64,000 nucleotides of DNA, from assembly GCF_963665355.1 (NCBI RefSeq), contig NZ_OY762229.1:3720001-3784000 (forward strand), written 5' to 3'. Origin of the DNA: an uncultured Desulfobacter sp. GTDB taxonomy: Bacteria; Desulfobacterota; Desulfobacteria; Desulfobacterales; Desulfobacteraceae. This document shows, piece by piece, positions 41,731-50,859 of the stretch; position 1 is the stretch's first letter, and each line of letters starts with the position of its first letter. The notes below the pieces were generated by a model. That model had not been told where the DNA came from, did not search any database, and saw only the letters and a list, made by a program, of their open reading frames with translations. The translations under genes and the position numbers were made by a program.

Positions 41731-42762
41731 GTGAAAGCAGCAGTTGTTTATGGAAAAAATGATATTCGCATTGAAGAATATCCCACACCCACGGCAAATG
41801 CCGGAGAAGTGATTTTAAAAACAAAAGTATCCGGCATTTGCGCCACTGATATTAAGACCTTGCTGGGCCAGGGGCTTCCCAAGGACCTGCCCACCATTTT
41901 AGGGCATGAGGTGGTGGGGGAGATCTGTGAGATCGGGCAGGGCGTTACAGGATATCAACCGGGTGACCGGGTGGCGGTTTATCCCATTGCCGTTTGCGGG
42001 CATTGTTATTATTGCCGCCAGGACCGGCATAATCTATGTGAGCACGAATTCGGGCTGGCCCACGGTATTGAGGGCGGTTTTGCCGAATATGTGCGTCTTC
42101 CCAAAGAGATTGTGAACATTGGCGGGATCATAAAGATTGCCGATGATGTGCCTTTTGATAAAGCTGTTTTATCAGAACCGTTATCATGCGCCATGGCTTC
42201 TCTTTCCACCTGCAACGTCGAATCGGGCCACGTTGTTGTGATTCTGGGCGCCGGACCCATGGGGCTTATGCACCTGAAATTGGCCAAGTGGAAGGGTGCT
42301 GTCGTTATTATGGTTGATTTGCTGGACAACCGGTTGGCCATTGCCAAGGAGATGGGCGCAGATCATTGCATCAATCCCTCCAAGATAAATCACCTTGACG
42401 AGATCAAGAAGCTGACCGACAGCCATGGTGCACAGGCTGTCATCGCATCTTTGGGGATACCTTCGGTTATTGAGGAAAACCTGCAGCTGACCCGAAAAGG
42501 CGGCACATTTAATATTTTTGGCGGACCACCGGCAGGCCATAAAATATCGGTGGATCCAAGGTGGCTTCACTACTGCGAAATAAATTTAACAGGGACCTTT
42601 GCGGCATCGCCCAAAGATTTTAAAACAAGTCTTGAGCTTATCGTCAATAATGAAGTTGCCGTTGATGATCTTGTTACGGACAGGTTTACCCTTGATACCT
42701 TTTTAGACGCAGTGGAGCGCGCCAAAAATCAGCAGATGATTCGCGGGATTGTCGAATTTTAA
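41731..42762 (+). CDS. Zinc-dependent alcohol dehydrogenase (MDR family)
   Basis: 343 aa. Catalytic zinc ligands: Cys in VSGICATDIK, His-Glu in LGHEVVGEI, and a later acidic residue; structural zinc by four Cys in CGHCYYCRQDRHNLCE. Rossmann motif VVILGAGPMGLMHL. An Asp about 20 residues later (IMVDLLDNR) favours NAD+. It resembles sorbitol/threonine dehydrogenases. It would oxidise a polyol or hydroxy group in the product of the two preceding enzymes; substrate unknown. Confidence 0.85.
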   Translation: MKAAVVYGKNDIRIEEYPTPTANAGEVILKTKVSGICATDIKTLLGQGLPKDLPTILGHEVVGEICEIGQGVTGYQPGDRVAVYPIAVCGHCYYCRQDRHNLCEHEFGLAHGIEGGFAEYVRLPKEIVNIGGIIKIADDVPFDKAVLSEPLSCAMASLSTCNVESGHVVVILGAGPMGLMHLKLAKWKGAVVIMVDLLDNRLAIAKEMGADHCINPSKINHLDEIKKLTDSHGAQAVIASLGIPSVIEENLQLTRKGGTFNIFGGPPAGHKISVDPRWLHYCEINLTGTFAASPKDFKTSLELIVNNEVAVDDLVTDRFTLDTFLDAVERAKNQQMIRGIVEF

Positions 42763-42785
42763 TATATGAAAGGATAGATCACCTT

Positions 42786-43586
42786 ATGAATGGAAAAGAA
42801 CGGCGGCTAAGAAAAATTCTTAACAGGAAAACGGGACGTTCTTTAGTCCTTGCGGTGGATCACGGCATGGCACTTGGCGCCATGACCGGTATTGTGGATA
42901 TTGCCGATACGATTCGAAAACTGGACGCTACGGACAAGGTTGATTGCTGGCTTATGACCAAAGGCATATATTCCTATGCCTTTAACCCGGCAGGTGATCC
43001 GGGGGTGATCCTTCGCGCCAGCGGCGGGGCCACCATTGCCGGGCCGGAATTGACCCGGGAGGGTCAGACCGCAGATACCGAAGAGGCCTTGCGGCTCGGC
43101 GTGGATGCCATGGCAACCACCGCATTTGTGGGGTCAGTATACGAGCATGAGACCCTGATCGGGATGGCCAAGATGGCCACAGAATGCCGGAAATGGGATA
43201 TGCCCCTTCTCGGGGTCATTGGTCTGGGAAAAACCAATGAAGGAAAGAAGAAAGACGCCAAATTTATTGCGCTTGGCGCAAGGGTCGGTGCGGAGCATGG
43301 GGCTGATATCATCAAAACCTATTATACGGAAACCGATTTTGACAAGGTCGTGGCGGGATGCCCTGTGCCGGTCATGATTGCCGGCGGGCCTAAATGCGAA
43401 ACCGATCTTGACACGCTGAACATGATATATGGTGCGCTGCAAGGCGGAGCCAAAGGCATTGTCATGGGCAGAAACGTATGGCAAAGCCCTCACCCCACGG
43501 CATTATTGTCAGCGGTCTATGGCCTGATACATGAAGGAATGAATGTGAAAGAGGCGGCGGATCTGCTCGCCCATGAAACACATTAG
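42786..43586 (+). CDS. Class I aldolase, DeoC/FbaB/LsrF type
   Basis: 266 aa TIM barrel. LVLAVDHGMALGAMTG near the start; the Schiff-base Lys is probably in ADIIKTYYTE (about 177), as in FbaB, LsrF and ADH synthases; phosphate-binding VMIAGGPK and GIVMGRNVWQ near the end. This family covers fructose-bisphosphate aldolase, LsrF thiolase and aminodeoxyheptulosonate synthase; I cannot choose. Last gene of the operon, followed by a good terminator. Confidence 0.8.
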   Translation: MNGKERRLRKILNRKTGRSLVLAVDHGMALGAMTGIVDIADTIRKLDATDKVDCWLMTKGIYSYAFNPAGDPGVILRASGGATIAGPELTREGQTADTEEALRLGVDAMATTAFVGSVYEHETLIGMAKMATECRKWDMPLLGVIGLGKTNEGKKKDAKFIALGARVGAEHGADIIKTYYTETDFDKVVAGCPVPVMIAGGPKCETDLDTLNMIYGALQGGAKGIVMGRNVWQSPHPTALLSAVYGLIHEGMNVKEAADLLAHETH

Positions 43587-43617
43587 ATCATTAAAACGTC
43601 AGGCGCACTGAAAATAG

Positions 43618-43665
43618 AATCCGATTCCAGCAGTCCCCCTTGCCTGGAATCGGATTCTTTATTTG
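43618..43665 (+). terminator. Terminator of the GHMP/aldolase operon
   Basis: A perfect 13-bp stem GAATCCGATTCCA with its complement, loop 15 nt, followed by TTTATTTG. Confidence 0.85.
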
Positions 43666-43708
43666 ATGACGAATAAAAGCCACATTTGCGGGCATTTCAA
43701 AAATCAAA

Positions 43709-43933
43709 TTTTTAGGTTTTCTGGAGTGATGGGCCAGACGCTTCGACCAGAAGCGCTAGCGGAAGGCTCCGATCAAATTCTTCAGCATGTCGAACATGGT
43801 TTCAATCCGCACTCTCGCGTAATATAACTGAAGAGCCGCAACGGGCTCCTGGCTCAAATCCCTGCACACCAGAACGATGGGCCCCGGCTGGTTACCGCCA
43901 GTACAAAGCGAATCAACGAGCCGGTCGGTTTCC
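43709..43933 (-). mobile_element. Fragment of the DDE IS element seen at 24.1-25.3 kb
   Basis: 225 bases almost identical to 24149-24373, the 3' part of that transposase. Both contain the RIETMFDMLKNLIGAF coding text, shared with about 10 differences. The match breaks off at TTTCC, where an ISAs1 fragment begins. Confidence 0.8.
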
Positions 43934-44211
43934 TTTGTATCGATTCCGATCAGGTCAAGAAGTGTAATTGGGGAATTGAATATTCACTTCACTGGGTATT
44001 GGATATAGCTTTTCGGGAAGATGAGAGCAGGATACGGAAAGGATTCGGGCGGGAGAATTTTTCGGCCATTCGGCATATTGCTCTAAATCTACTCAAAGAA
44101 AATAAAGATTTTAAAGGGAGCATCAAGTCAAAGCGGCTGAATGCTTTGATTGATACCCGGCAACAAGCCCTGCCCGAAGTTGGCTGCCGTAAATGTCATG
44201 ACGTTCCATAA
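43934..44211 (+). pseudogene. ISAs1-family transposase, C-terminal fragment
   Basis: Open text LHWVLDIAFREDESRIRKGF, then GRENFSAIRHIALNLLKENK and IKSKRLNALIDTRQQ, the conserved end of ISAs1 transposases, including the catalytic Glu in REDESR. The preceding catalytic domain is lost and joined to an unrelated IS fragment. Confidence 0.75.
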
Positions 44212-44414
44212 AACACCTGTATCTGCTGTACGTCATGAATCCTATGGTACTTATGTAGCCTTCCAATCCTTGACAATCCCCTTGTTAATGGATTAAGGGA
44301 CTCTGAGTAATTCTGATGTGTCGACATTTTTTGGTGTTTATATTTGCAAGACGGGCTTGCCCCTTTTAGGGCAAAGCTTTTCTAATGTCCTCGAAGGAGA
44401 AAAGGAATCAGGCT

Positions 44415-46034
44415 ATGAGCAGATCTTGGTGGCACTATTTTTTAATTGGTTTTGTTCTGTTTTTTTTGTCGTCGAACGCGTTTGGCGGGGCATGGCTATC
44501 ACCCAAAATTGAAACGGATGCTGATGCAGACGGCGTTAGCGACAGCATTATCTATAACTTTTATAATGATGACTGCACGCTGTCAGAAATGAGAACGGAT
44601 AATGATGGCGACGGTAACATTGATGCGTATTCATACACGACATATACATATAACAGTGGCGGATATTATGTCATTGTTAAGCTTGAGCAGGATCTTGATG
44701 CCAATGGCACTATTGATCAAATTGCATACACGTCGCAAAACACTGATGGGACGCGATTCGTGGTCGAAAATGACAGTGACGCTGACGGCACCATAGACTC
44801 TTTCAGCTATAGCTTCCTTGACGATGCGAATGTTCCGACAACTATGAAATATTATGAAGGCTCAGGAGCCTATGACGGTTCAGGGACTCTAACTGCGGTT
44901 CACTATTATACATACGATGCCCAGTGCAATGAAATTCAGGACGAGTACGACAGCGATGCCGACGGTCAGGTGGATAAAATAACCTATACTGACTATGATG
45001 AAAATTGTCGCCACATAACCGTAAAAGTTGACTCAGACAATGATGGTGAAAATGATTCCATTACCCAGCATGAGTATGACGAGGGCGGACTTATTTGCAG
45101 GACCGAAATTGATAAGGTAACGGAGGCCTACGGCTTCAAAGCTACAAGTCATTTTGTTTACGAGATGGTTAACACCTATAATGAAAGTGGATATAATACA
45201 AAAATTGTAACCACTATGACCGGCTCTCAAACGATGTCTGGTCAGACAGTAGCCGTTGAGCCCACCACTATTATTAGTTCTACGACCTGGGTATATGATG
45301 AAAGCGCTGAATGTGAACAATGTGAGGAGCCTTATGCTTCTGAATGCGGGTGTGTTGACGGATCAGGCGGAGATGATGGTGAACAGGAAGGCTCAGGAGA
45401 CGGTGTATCTCCTGTCTCAGTAGGAATCACAGGGTCATTTGAGTCCTTCGAACCCGTGACCGTGACAGTATCGGGATTGGCAGAATCTGGAGAAACCCTG
45501 TACTATAAATTCTATTATTGTGCCGGTTATGGTACAGACGCGTATGAGACCAACCCCTGGGTTGTCATGCAGCCTTATTCCACGTTCGCTACCTGTAAAT
45601 ACACGTTTCCGGAGGACGGCAATTATATTGTTGTAGTCCGGGTAGTGACCGATCCGGACAATGAGCCGGAAAATTTGCCGATTATCGGTGGGGTTGTAAG
45701 CATTGGCAGTTCAAATAATCCCCAGATTAAACAGCTGTCGTCAGATGTTTCAGGAACAGTCTCTCCCAACACCCCGGTTACCTACACCATCACAGCTTCA
45801 GATTCGGGAGGAGCCGCTGTGTACTATAAGTGGTTCTACCGTGCCGGCTACGGTACAGACGCGTATGAGACCAACCCCTGGGTTGTCATGCAGCCTTATT
45901 CCACATCCAGCTCCTGTCAGTACACGTTTCCAGACGAAGGCGATTATATTGTTGTGGTCCGGGCTGTAAACGATCCTGACAACGAACCCGCGGCTCTGCC
46001 GATTATTGGCGGAACTGTCACCTGCAGTGAGTAA
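44415..46034 (+). CDS. Secreted protein with calcium-binding loop repeats and two C-terminal YGTD/PIIG modules
   Basis: 539 aa from ATG 44415, picked because it gives a clean signal peptide (WWHYFLIGFVLFFLSSNAFG) and has AAGGAGAAAAGG upstream. Residues about 30-240 hold six aspartate-rich loops (DADADGVSD, DNDGDGNID, DLDANGTID, DSDADGTID, DSDADGQVD, DSDNDGEND), like thrombospondin type 3 repeats that bind Ca2+. After a Cys/Gly linker come two copies of a ~95-residue module (GYGTDAYETNPWVVMQPYST ... NYIVVVRV ... PIIGG) also present in two other proteins here. A 53-bp stretch is identical in both copies. Likely a surface or matrix protein; function unknown. Confidence 0.72.
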   Translation: MSRSWWHYFLIGFVLFFLSSNAFGGAWLSPKIETDADADGVSDSIIYNFYNDDCTLSEMRTDNDGDGNIDAYSYTTYTYNSGGYYVIVKLEQDLDANGTIDQIAYTSQNTDGTRFVVENDSDADGTIDSFSYSFLDDANVPTTMKYYEGSGAYDGSGTLTAVHYYTYDAQCNEIQDEYDSDADGQVDKITYTDYDENCRHITVKVDSDNDGENDSITQHEYDEGGLICRTEIDKVTEAYGFKATSHFVYEMVNTYNESGYNTKIVTTMTGSQTMSGQTVAVEPTTIISSTTWVYDESAECEQCEEPYASECGCVDGSGGDDGEQEGSGDGVSPVSVGITGSFESFEPVTVTVSGLAESGETLYYKFYYCAGYGTDAYETNPWVVMQPYSTFATCKYTFPEDGNYIVVVRVVTDPDNEPENLPIIGGVVSIGSSNNPQIKQLSSDVSGTVSPNTPVTYTITASDSGGAAVYYKWFYRAGYGTDAYETNPWVVMQPYSTSSSCQYTFPDEGDYIVVVRAVNDPDNEPAALPIIGGTVTCSE

Positions 46035-46039
46035 TTTTT

Positions 46040-46080
46040 CAGGCCTGAAGACCATGCCGGAAGCATGGTCTTCAGGCCTG
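46040..46080. repeat. Perfect 18-bp hairpin after the calcium-loop gene
   Basis: CAGGCCTGAAGACCATGC and its complement around a 5-nt loop, 6 nt after the stop. No T-run follows on either strand, so it may act as an mRNA 3'-end protector rather than a classical terminator. Confidence 0.6.
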
Positions 46081-46259
46081 GCATATGGGTATACCTCTGA
46101 CAATCCGGTGCCATACCGAAACGCTCTTTATCATAAGGATGATTACAGATCCCGATACCCGATCATGAGCCAGATGCATTGCCTGTTTTTGGTGGGGTTG
46201 TACATATAAAATGATGGGGCAAGGCTTGAAACGCCTCTGCCGATCTGCCTTTAAAATAA

Positions 46260-46907
46260 TCAGGGGGTGTCTTGTTTCACTGAAATTGTTTTTAACCCGG
46301 CATCTATATAGCCCCCCAAGGTAAACACCCGGAGCACCTGCCCCTCCCTTATGACCGTCATTTCAATTAATTCATTTTCAGATCGCTCTTTCATTAAGGC
46401 AGTCAGTTCAACGGGGCCTTTTTCAATGGGGACATTATCATATTCAATGATGATGTCTCCTATTTCTATATCCGCCCACGGCAAACTGTTATCCCGTGGA
46501 ACAGATGTTACTTCCGCTCCGAGAATTTTTTGGGGCGGCTGCTCTTTTTCGGGGAAAGAGGGCAAGGGCATTTTTCCAGATTCCGGAAGGAAATAGATCT
46601 GTGTTATCTTTGTTTCGTTATATACAATCGCTGGATGAACGCCAGGGATATTGGAAGATAGTTTGAGAAGAAGATCTCTTTCTGTCTCTGCAACCACAGA
46701 AAAATTAAGAGGGGTTGGGTTGGGGGGCGTAAGATCAGTGACAGTGATTTTGAATTTATTCTTAATTTCCCGGAAAATTTCGTTTTTCATGCATGAGTTG
46801 CATTCAAAAGATGGCGGGTTGGTGCTATAGCGAAGCTGGCTGTCGGCGAAGACTGATAACGCCGTTACAAAGATAAAAATAAGAGAGAGTAAAAGTCTGG
46901 TTTTCAT
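46260..46907 (-). CDS. Exported PDZ-domain protein
   Basis: 215 aa from the Met at 46907, where a signal peptide begins (KTRLLLSLIFIFVTALSVFA); the frame is open for 31 codons upstream but starts there without ribosome-binding site. Residues about 130-205 look like a PDZ domain (GAEVTSVPRDNSLPWADIEI, then GDIIIEYDNVPIEKGPVEL, EMTVIREGQVLRVFTL). A CNSCMK pair follows the signal. No protease domain is present. May be an adaptor in the periplasm. Confidence 0.65.
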   Translation of the reverse strand: MKTRLLLSLIFIFVTALSVFADSQLRYSTNPPSFECNSCMKNEIFREIKNKFKITVTDLTPPNPTPLNFSVVAETERDLLLKLSSNIPGVHPAIVYNETKITQIYFLPESGKMPLPSFPEKEQPPQKILGAEVTSVPRDNSLPWADIEIGDIIIEYDNVPIEKGPVELTALMKERSENELIEMTVIREGQVLRVFTLGGYIDAGLKTISVKQDTP

Positions 46908-47600
46908 ATTCAGGTGTAATATATTGTTTTCAAACGACTGATGTTTTCTTTTAGAGAGAGTCTTAGATAGGTTACAGACAAAACAACAGAAGCACCGCAC
47001 CGCCGATCCCTGAATACTGGCAAAAAGATCTGCTCATAGCCTGATTCCTTCTATGGAGGTTAAAAATTTACATATCCCACTGAAATCTGACCCATGTCAA
47101 TATGGAATTGAGTTTTTCAATCAGGATATCATCATCAATGATGGCGCACAATTTTTTTCAAGAGATGAGAATGCTTGCACCTCCGTCGTCTCGCTCAGAT
47201 GGGCTTAAATGTTCTACAGCATGAAAATTTCAAAAATTGGATACGCTAAGACACCGAATCATCCAGAGGGCTGGTCCCTTCACGAGGCCAGCTGGAAAAC
47301 TGACACTGACAATGAACTCGAACCAAGCTGTCAAAAAGGATTTACTACACTTCCTTGAGGCCATGTAAAAAGCCGCCTGAAAGATAATAATTTTTCCATC
47401 TATTTTTTAAAACCTTGGGTTCAGCCTAAGTGTGTGGCTGTGTTATCCAAGGACAAAGGCGTATTTTTAAATCGAAAAATATACTTGTCTGGGCTGTTGA
47501 ATATCATTGTTTTTAACCGGTTGACATCTTGTGTATATCATGCGAAACAATGTTATAAATCCCGATAAAATTGATGCCGAAGCCTTTAGGGAGAAATCAG
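46908..47600. other. Intergenic region, no supported gene
   Basis: About 690 bases between divergent genes. A 45-codon open frame at 47221-47358 (MKISKIGYAKTPNHPEGWSL...) has no ribosome-binding site and stays unproven. No strong hairpin found. Confidence 0.4.
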
Positions 47601-50600
47601 ATGAAGCAGTTTCCGCCCCAAAGCACAATTATTCTTTATCCTCCCCATCCATTGCTTGCCTTTGTTTCCCGGCGGGCCATTCGTTTCAAACGATATTTAA
47701 CCTTATTTTTTGCCATTGCGGGGATCCTGGCCGGAGTAATGACCTTCCCGCTGGATGTTTACCCTGCAGCATATTCTCTGGGCGACACCAACGGTGATGG
47801 CGAAATCACCGCGGTCGATGCGGCCATCATTTTTCAAATCGCCGAGAACTCGCTTGCTGGCGACAGTGAGCAACAATCGGCTGCCGACGCCAATGAGGAT
47901 GGTGCAGTCACCGAAACAGACGCCCGGATGGTCCTGGCATGGGCGGCACAGGGGATCGGCGTCAACCCGCCGGACTACTTTACGGAACTGGCAGATCTGC
48001 CGGTTTCCAATTCCGCATCCAGTACCATCGGCACCGCGGGCGGCGCCGTTGTCTTGTCTTCCGGGGTCACAGTCTCCCTGCCCGCCGGGCAGTTAAGCGA
48101 CAGTATCCAGATCGGACTATACGATATAGACCCCGCTTCCGTCGATTCCATCGGCAACAAGACATGCTTTGAAATTTCTCCGGATATTTCTTATTACCCA
48201 GGCGCCACACTTTCAATCCCCTGCAGCAACCTGACCGGAAACAGCGGCCGTTCCTCTGCTATCGAAGGCGTCATGATCGTTTACTATGACCGCTGGACCC
48301 GCAGATATAATCATGCGGTGGTCGATTACACCGTACAGGAGGACCAGCTGACCATAGACCTGAATCAGATCAGAGATGGTGACACCGTATCCCTGGCACA
48401 GGATTCAAAACTCCTGGTTTTTATTGTGGGCGCATCTGCCACGGTGTCGGCGTATAGCACCCGGCAGGCTTTCGGCACGGCCGAGATCGTCAAACTTGAT
48501 TATGTTCCCTATTATGAACAGGGCAATTACGGCTATTGCTGGGCTGCCTGTACAGCCATGGCCGTTAACTATTTCCGTGTCCGGCTTGGGGAAAAACCAT
48601 GGGATCCTGCCGATTATCTGGAAATTGATGACGATGCCGGGTTTGCGGCATTGCCTGCCTGGCTCGGGATCAGCGAGTTTAAAAATTATATTCATCTGGC
48701 AACAGGGGTTACCCCTGAAGTAAACATGTGGTTATCCAGTGCATCCCTGAGCAGTTATCTTAAAGGCCAAATAGACGCGGGACGGCCTGTACTCATGAGT
48801 CTGCCCGCCAGGAGTCACCAGGTGCTTATCGTAGGCTATGAGGCGGATGCCACTGGTACCATTACCCATGTGATTCACCATGATCCTGCAGACTGTATGT
48901 ATAAAAAAGAACTATGGGATGCTGTGATGGTTTTCTGGGGAACTTTGATTTCAGACGCCGTGCCATGTCCAAAAGCCATCTTTACAACGATCATCCCAAA
49001 AACATCGCCGGATTATACAGACGGCATCAGCATTAATCTTCTCGGCCATAAAGAGCCCAGTGCATCAAAACGGGGGCTGACCTTCAAATCCCCTATGCAG
49101 GATAAAGGATATTTTCCGGACGCGGAACTGCGATTTGCCTGGCATGTCGGGGAGACCCACAGCCACGGTATGGTCAACTGCAACGAAAACAGCCTCCTGG
49201 TGACAACGATACCCAATTATTACGACATGGACCTCAGGCTCAGGGTTGCCAACACTTCCAGTGATTCACCCACGATAAAAGCCGATTGGCTTTTAATCAA
49301 TCTGGATGGCGAAGAAGATTCCGGGTATGCGGGTGAGGAAGAGAATATAGCTGTCAGGCAATTCATTACGGATGAAGTAAATATGAGACCGGTTTTCAGG
49401 TTTCAACAGTTCGGTTTCGATGGTCTTTCTGGAAATTATATGCTTACGGTGTCCGCCTCGAATACAACGACTGGGACTACATACGACAATATCAAACTTA
49501 ACCTTGCTTTTGACCAGGGTATCGCCCTCAGTGCACTGAAAACACAAAACACCAGTACCGGCAACCAGGTTGCCCAATTGACGTGGAACGCCTATAGCGG
49601 CCAGTTTGATAACTACTGCATTTACAGAATTACCGGCTCCTCCTGGATCAAAATTGCCGAAGTAAACTCCGATACAACCGAATATAAGGACACGAGCGCC
49701 GATCTTTCTTCTGAAACACTGTATTACGGTGTTGCGGTCATAAAAGACGATCATATAGTTATAACAAGTGATGTTGCAGGCCTGGAATCAACAACCGGCA
49801 TTCTCGCCTACCAGGATTATGCCACCTCTACCATTTATTTCAGTGACCTGACCTCCGGTGACAGCTGGTTTTGGGCACCCGACACAAGTCATATCTTCCA
49901 TCTTGTCGGCGTAACCCCCGCGGGCCTGGTTGTTGTTATTGATGAAAATATGATCGTCACCCGCACCAGCTGGGGCAAAGGAACGGTTACTTATTTAACC
50001 GGCTATGAATGTACCAACGATGATACCGTTTCCGTCAAAAATGACGGCACCATTATATTTCATGGTAATGCCGGCAGATACACGGAGGGATTGTACTCAC
50101 TATCGCCCGGCGAAACCGACCCTGTTCCCATTTTTGTGGATTTATATGATGATGCTGATTTCGACCCTGTCTATGCGTATGAAGTGGCGGTTGCTAAAAA
50201 CAGCAGTGCTGACAAAATCGTCTTTGAGGCAGATAACGATAGTGATGAAACCTGTATCTGGGCGGTGAACGAAAGTGGCGGAACAGCTATCCCCTTGACC
50301 ACCAATTATTCAGAAGATTTACAAATTAGCGATGACGGCAGTCGATGTTTATTTCAGACGGCATACACCTCTGACGCGTATCATGTGGGTACCATTTCTG
50401 CCCATGGCGGAGAAGCCGTGGATCTGGATATGGCCACCGGCCTGGAAGTCGATGATGACGGTGCCATCAGCCCGGATGGCACCACCGTGTGCACCATGGC
50501 CATGACATCAGACCATCAGACCGGCGGTATAGCTGCCATTAAGGCCGACGGCAGTTCCTATCAATGGCTGCCCCTTGGCACCATTATGCCGGGCAGTGTG

Positions 50601-50783
50601 GGGAGAATGCACTATTCCCGGGACGGATTGTATATCCTTTTTGACGGCATTGATGCAGCCTCGCCAGATCCGATCTATGGATACACTACTGACATCTACA
50701 AAATTCGGGTTGATGGCAGTGAAAGTCCTGTGAATCTCACCAACACGCCTTCAGTCAATGAATGTAACCCGTTCCTGAATTGA
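47601..50783 (+). CDS. Secreted dockerin / C39-like peptidase / beta-propeller protein
   Basis: 1060 aa from ATG 47601 (GGGAG 9 nt upstream). A hydrophobic export segment lies at about 31-55. Residues 60-120 form a type I dockerin: two EF-hand-like loops, DTNGDGEITAVDA and DANEDGAVTETDA. Residues about 295-445 are a papain-like C39 peptidase: GYCWAACTAMAVNYF with the catalytic Cys, RSHQVLIVGYE with His, and IHHDPADC. Then beta-sandwich domains (about 560-720) and a C-terminal propeller with TolB-like strands (ISPDGTTVCTMAM; MHYSRDGLYILFDG). The gene for a cohesin protein follows at 50860, so the dockerin has a ready partner. Peptidase substrate unknown. Confidence 0.75.
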   Translation: MKQFPPQSTIILYPPHPLLAFVSRRAIRFKRYLTLFFAIAGILAGVMTFPLDVYPAAYSLGDTNGDGEITAVDAAIIFQIAENSLAGDSEQQSAADANEDGAVTETDARMVLAWAAQGIGVNPPDYFTELADLPVSNSASSTIGTAGGAVVLSSGVTVSLPAGQLSDSIQIGLYDIDPASVDSIGNKTCFEISPDISYYPGATLSIPCSNLTGNSGRSSAIEGVMIVYYDRWTRRYNHAVVDYTVQEDQLTIDLNQIRDGDTVSLAQDSKLLVFIVGASATVSAYSTRQAFGTAEIVKLDYVPYYEQGNYGYCWAACTAMAVNYFRVRLGEKPWDPADYLEIDDDAGFAALPAWLGISEFKNYIHLATGVTPEVNMWLSSASLSSYLKGQIDAGRPVLMSLPARSHQVLIVGYEADATGTITHVIHHDPADCMYKKELWDAVMVFWGTLISDAVPCPKAIFTTIIPKTSPDYTDGISINLLGHKEPSASKRGLTFKSPMQDKGYFPDAELRFAWHVGETHSHGMVNCNENSLLVTTIPNYYDMDLRLRVANTSSDSPTIKADWLLINLDGEEDSGYAGEEENIAVRQFITDEVNMRPVFRFQQFGFDGLSGNYMLTVSASNTTTGTTYDNIKLNLAFDQGIALSALKTQNTSTGNQVAQLTWNAYSGQFDNYCIYRITGSSWIKIAEVNSDTTEYKDTSADLSSETLYYGVAVIKDDHIVITSDVAGLESTTGILAYQDYATSTIYFSDLTSGDSWFWAPDTSHIFHLVGVTPAGLVVVIDENMIVTRTSWGKGTVTYLTGYECTNDDTVSVKNDGTIIFHGNAGRYTEGLYSLSPGETDPVPIFVDLYDDADFDPVYAYEVAVAKNSSADKIVFEADNDSDETCIWAVNESGGTAIPLTTNYSEDLQISDDGSRCLFQTAYTSDAYHVGTISAHGGEAVDLDMATGLEVDDDGAISPDGTTVCTMAMTSDHQTGGIAAIKADGSSYQWLPLGTIMPGSVGRMHYSRDGLYILFDGIDAASPDPIYGYTTDIYKIRVDGSESPVNLTNTPSVNECNPFLN

Positions 50784-50859
50784 CCACCGGCTTACATGGC
50801 GATGGTAGGAAAGGATTATTAGTTTTTTTTACAGCGGTTTCTATTTTGGAGGAAAAATC

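Noticed and set aside
44300-44414. Possible c-di-GMP or other riboswitch before the calcium-loop protein
   Set aside because: I looked for the conserved GEMM blocks here and before the other secreted-protein genes and did not find them.
46040-46080. The 18-bp hairpin as a classical terminator
   Set aside because: The stem is very stable but there is no T-run after it on either strand; listed as a repeat instead.
47221-47358. 45-codon forward open frame in the gap before the dockerin gene
   Set aside because: No ribosome-binding site and no neighbour in an operon; recorded in the intergenic note only.
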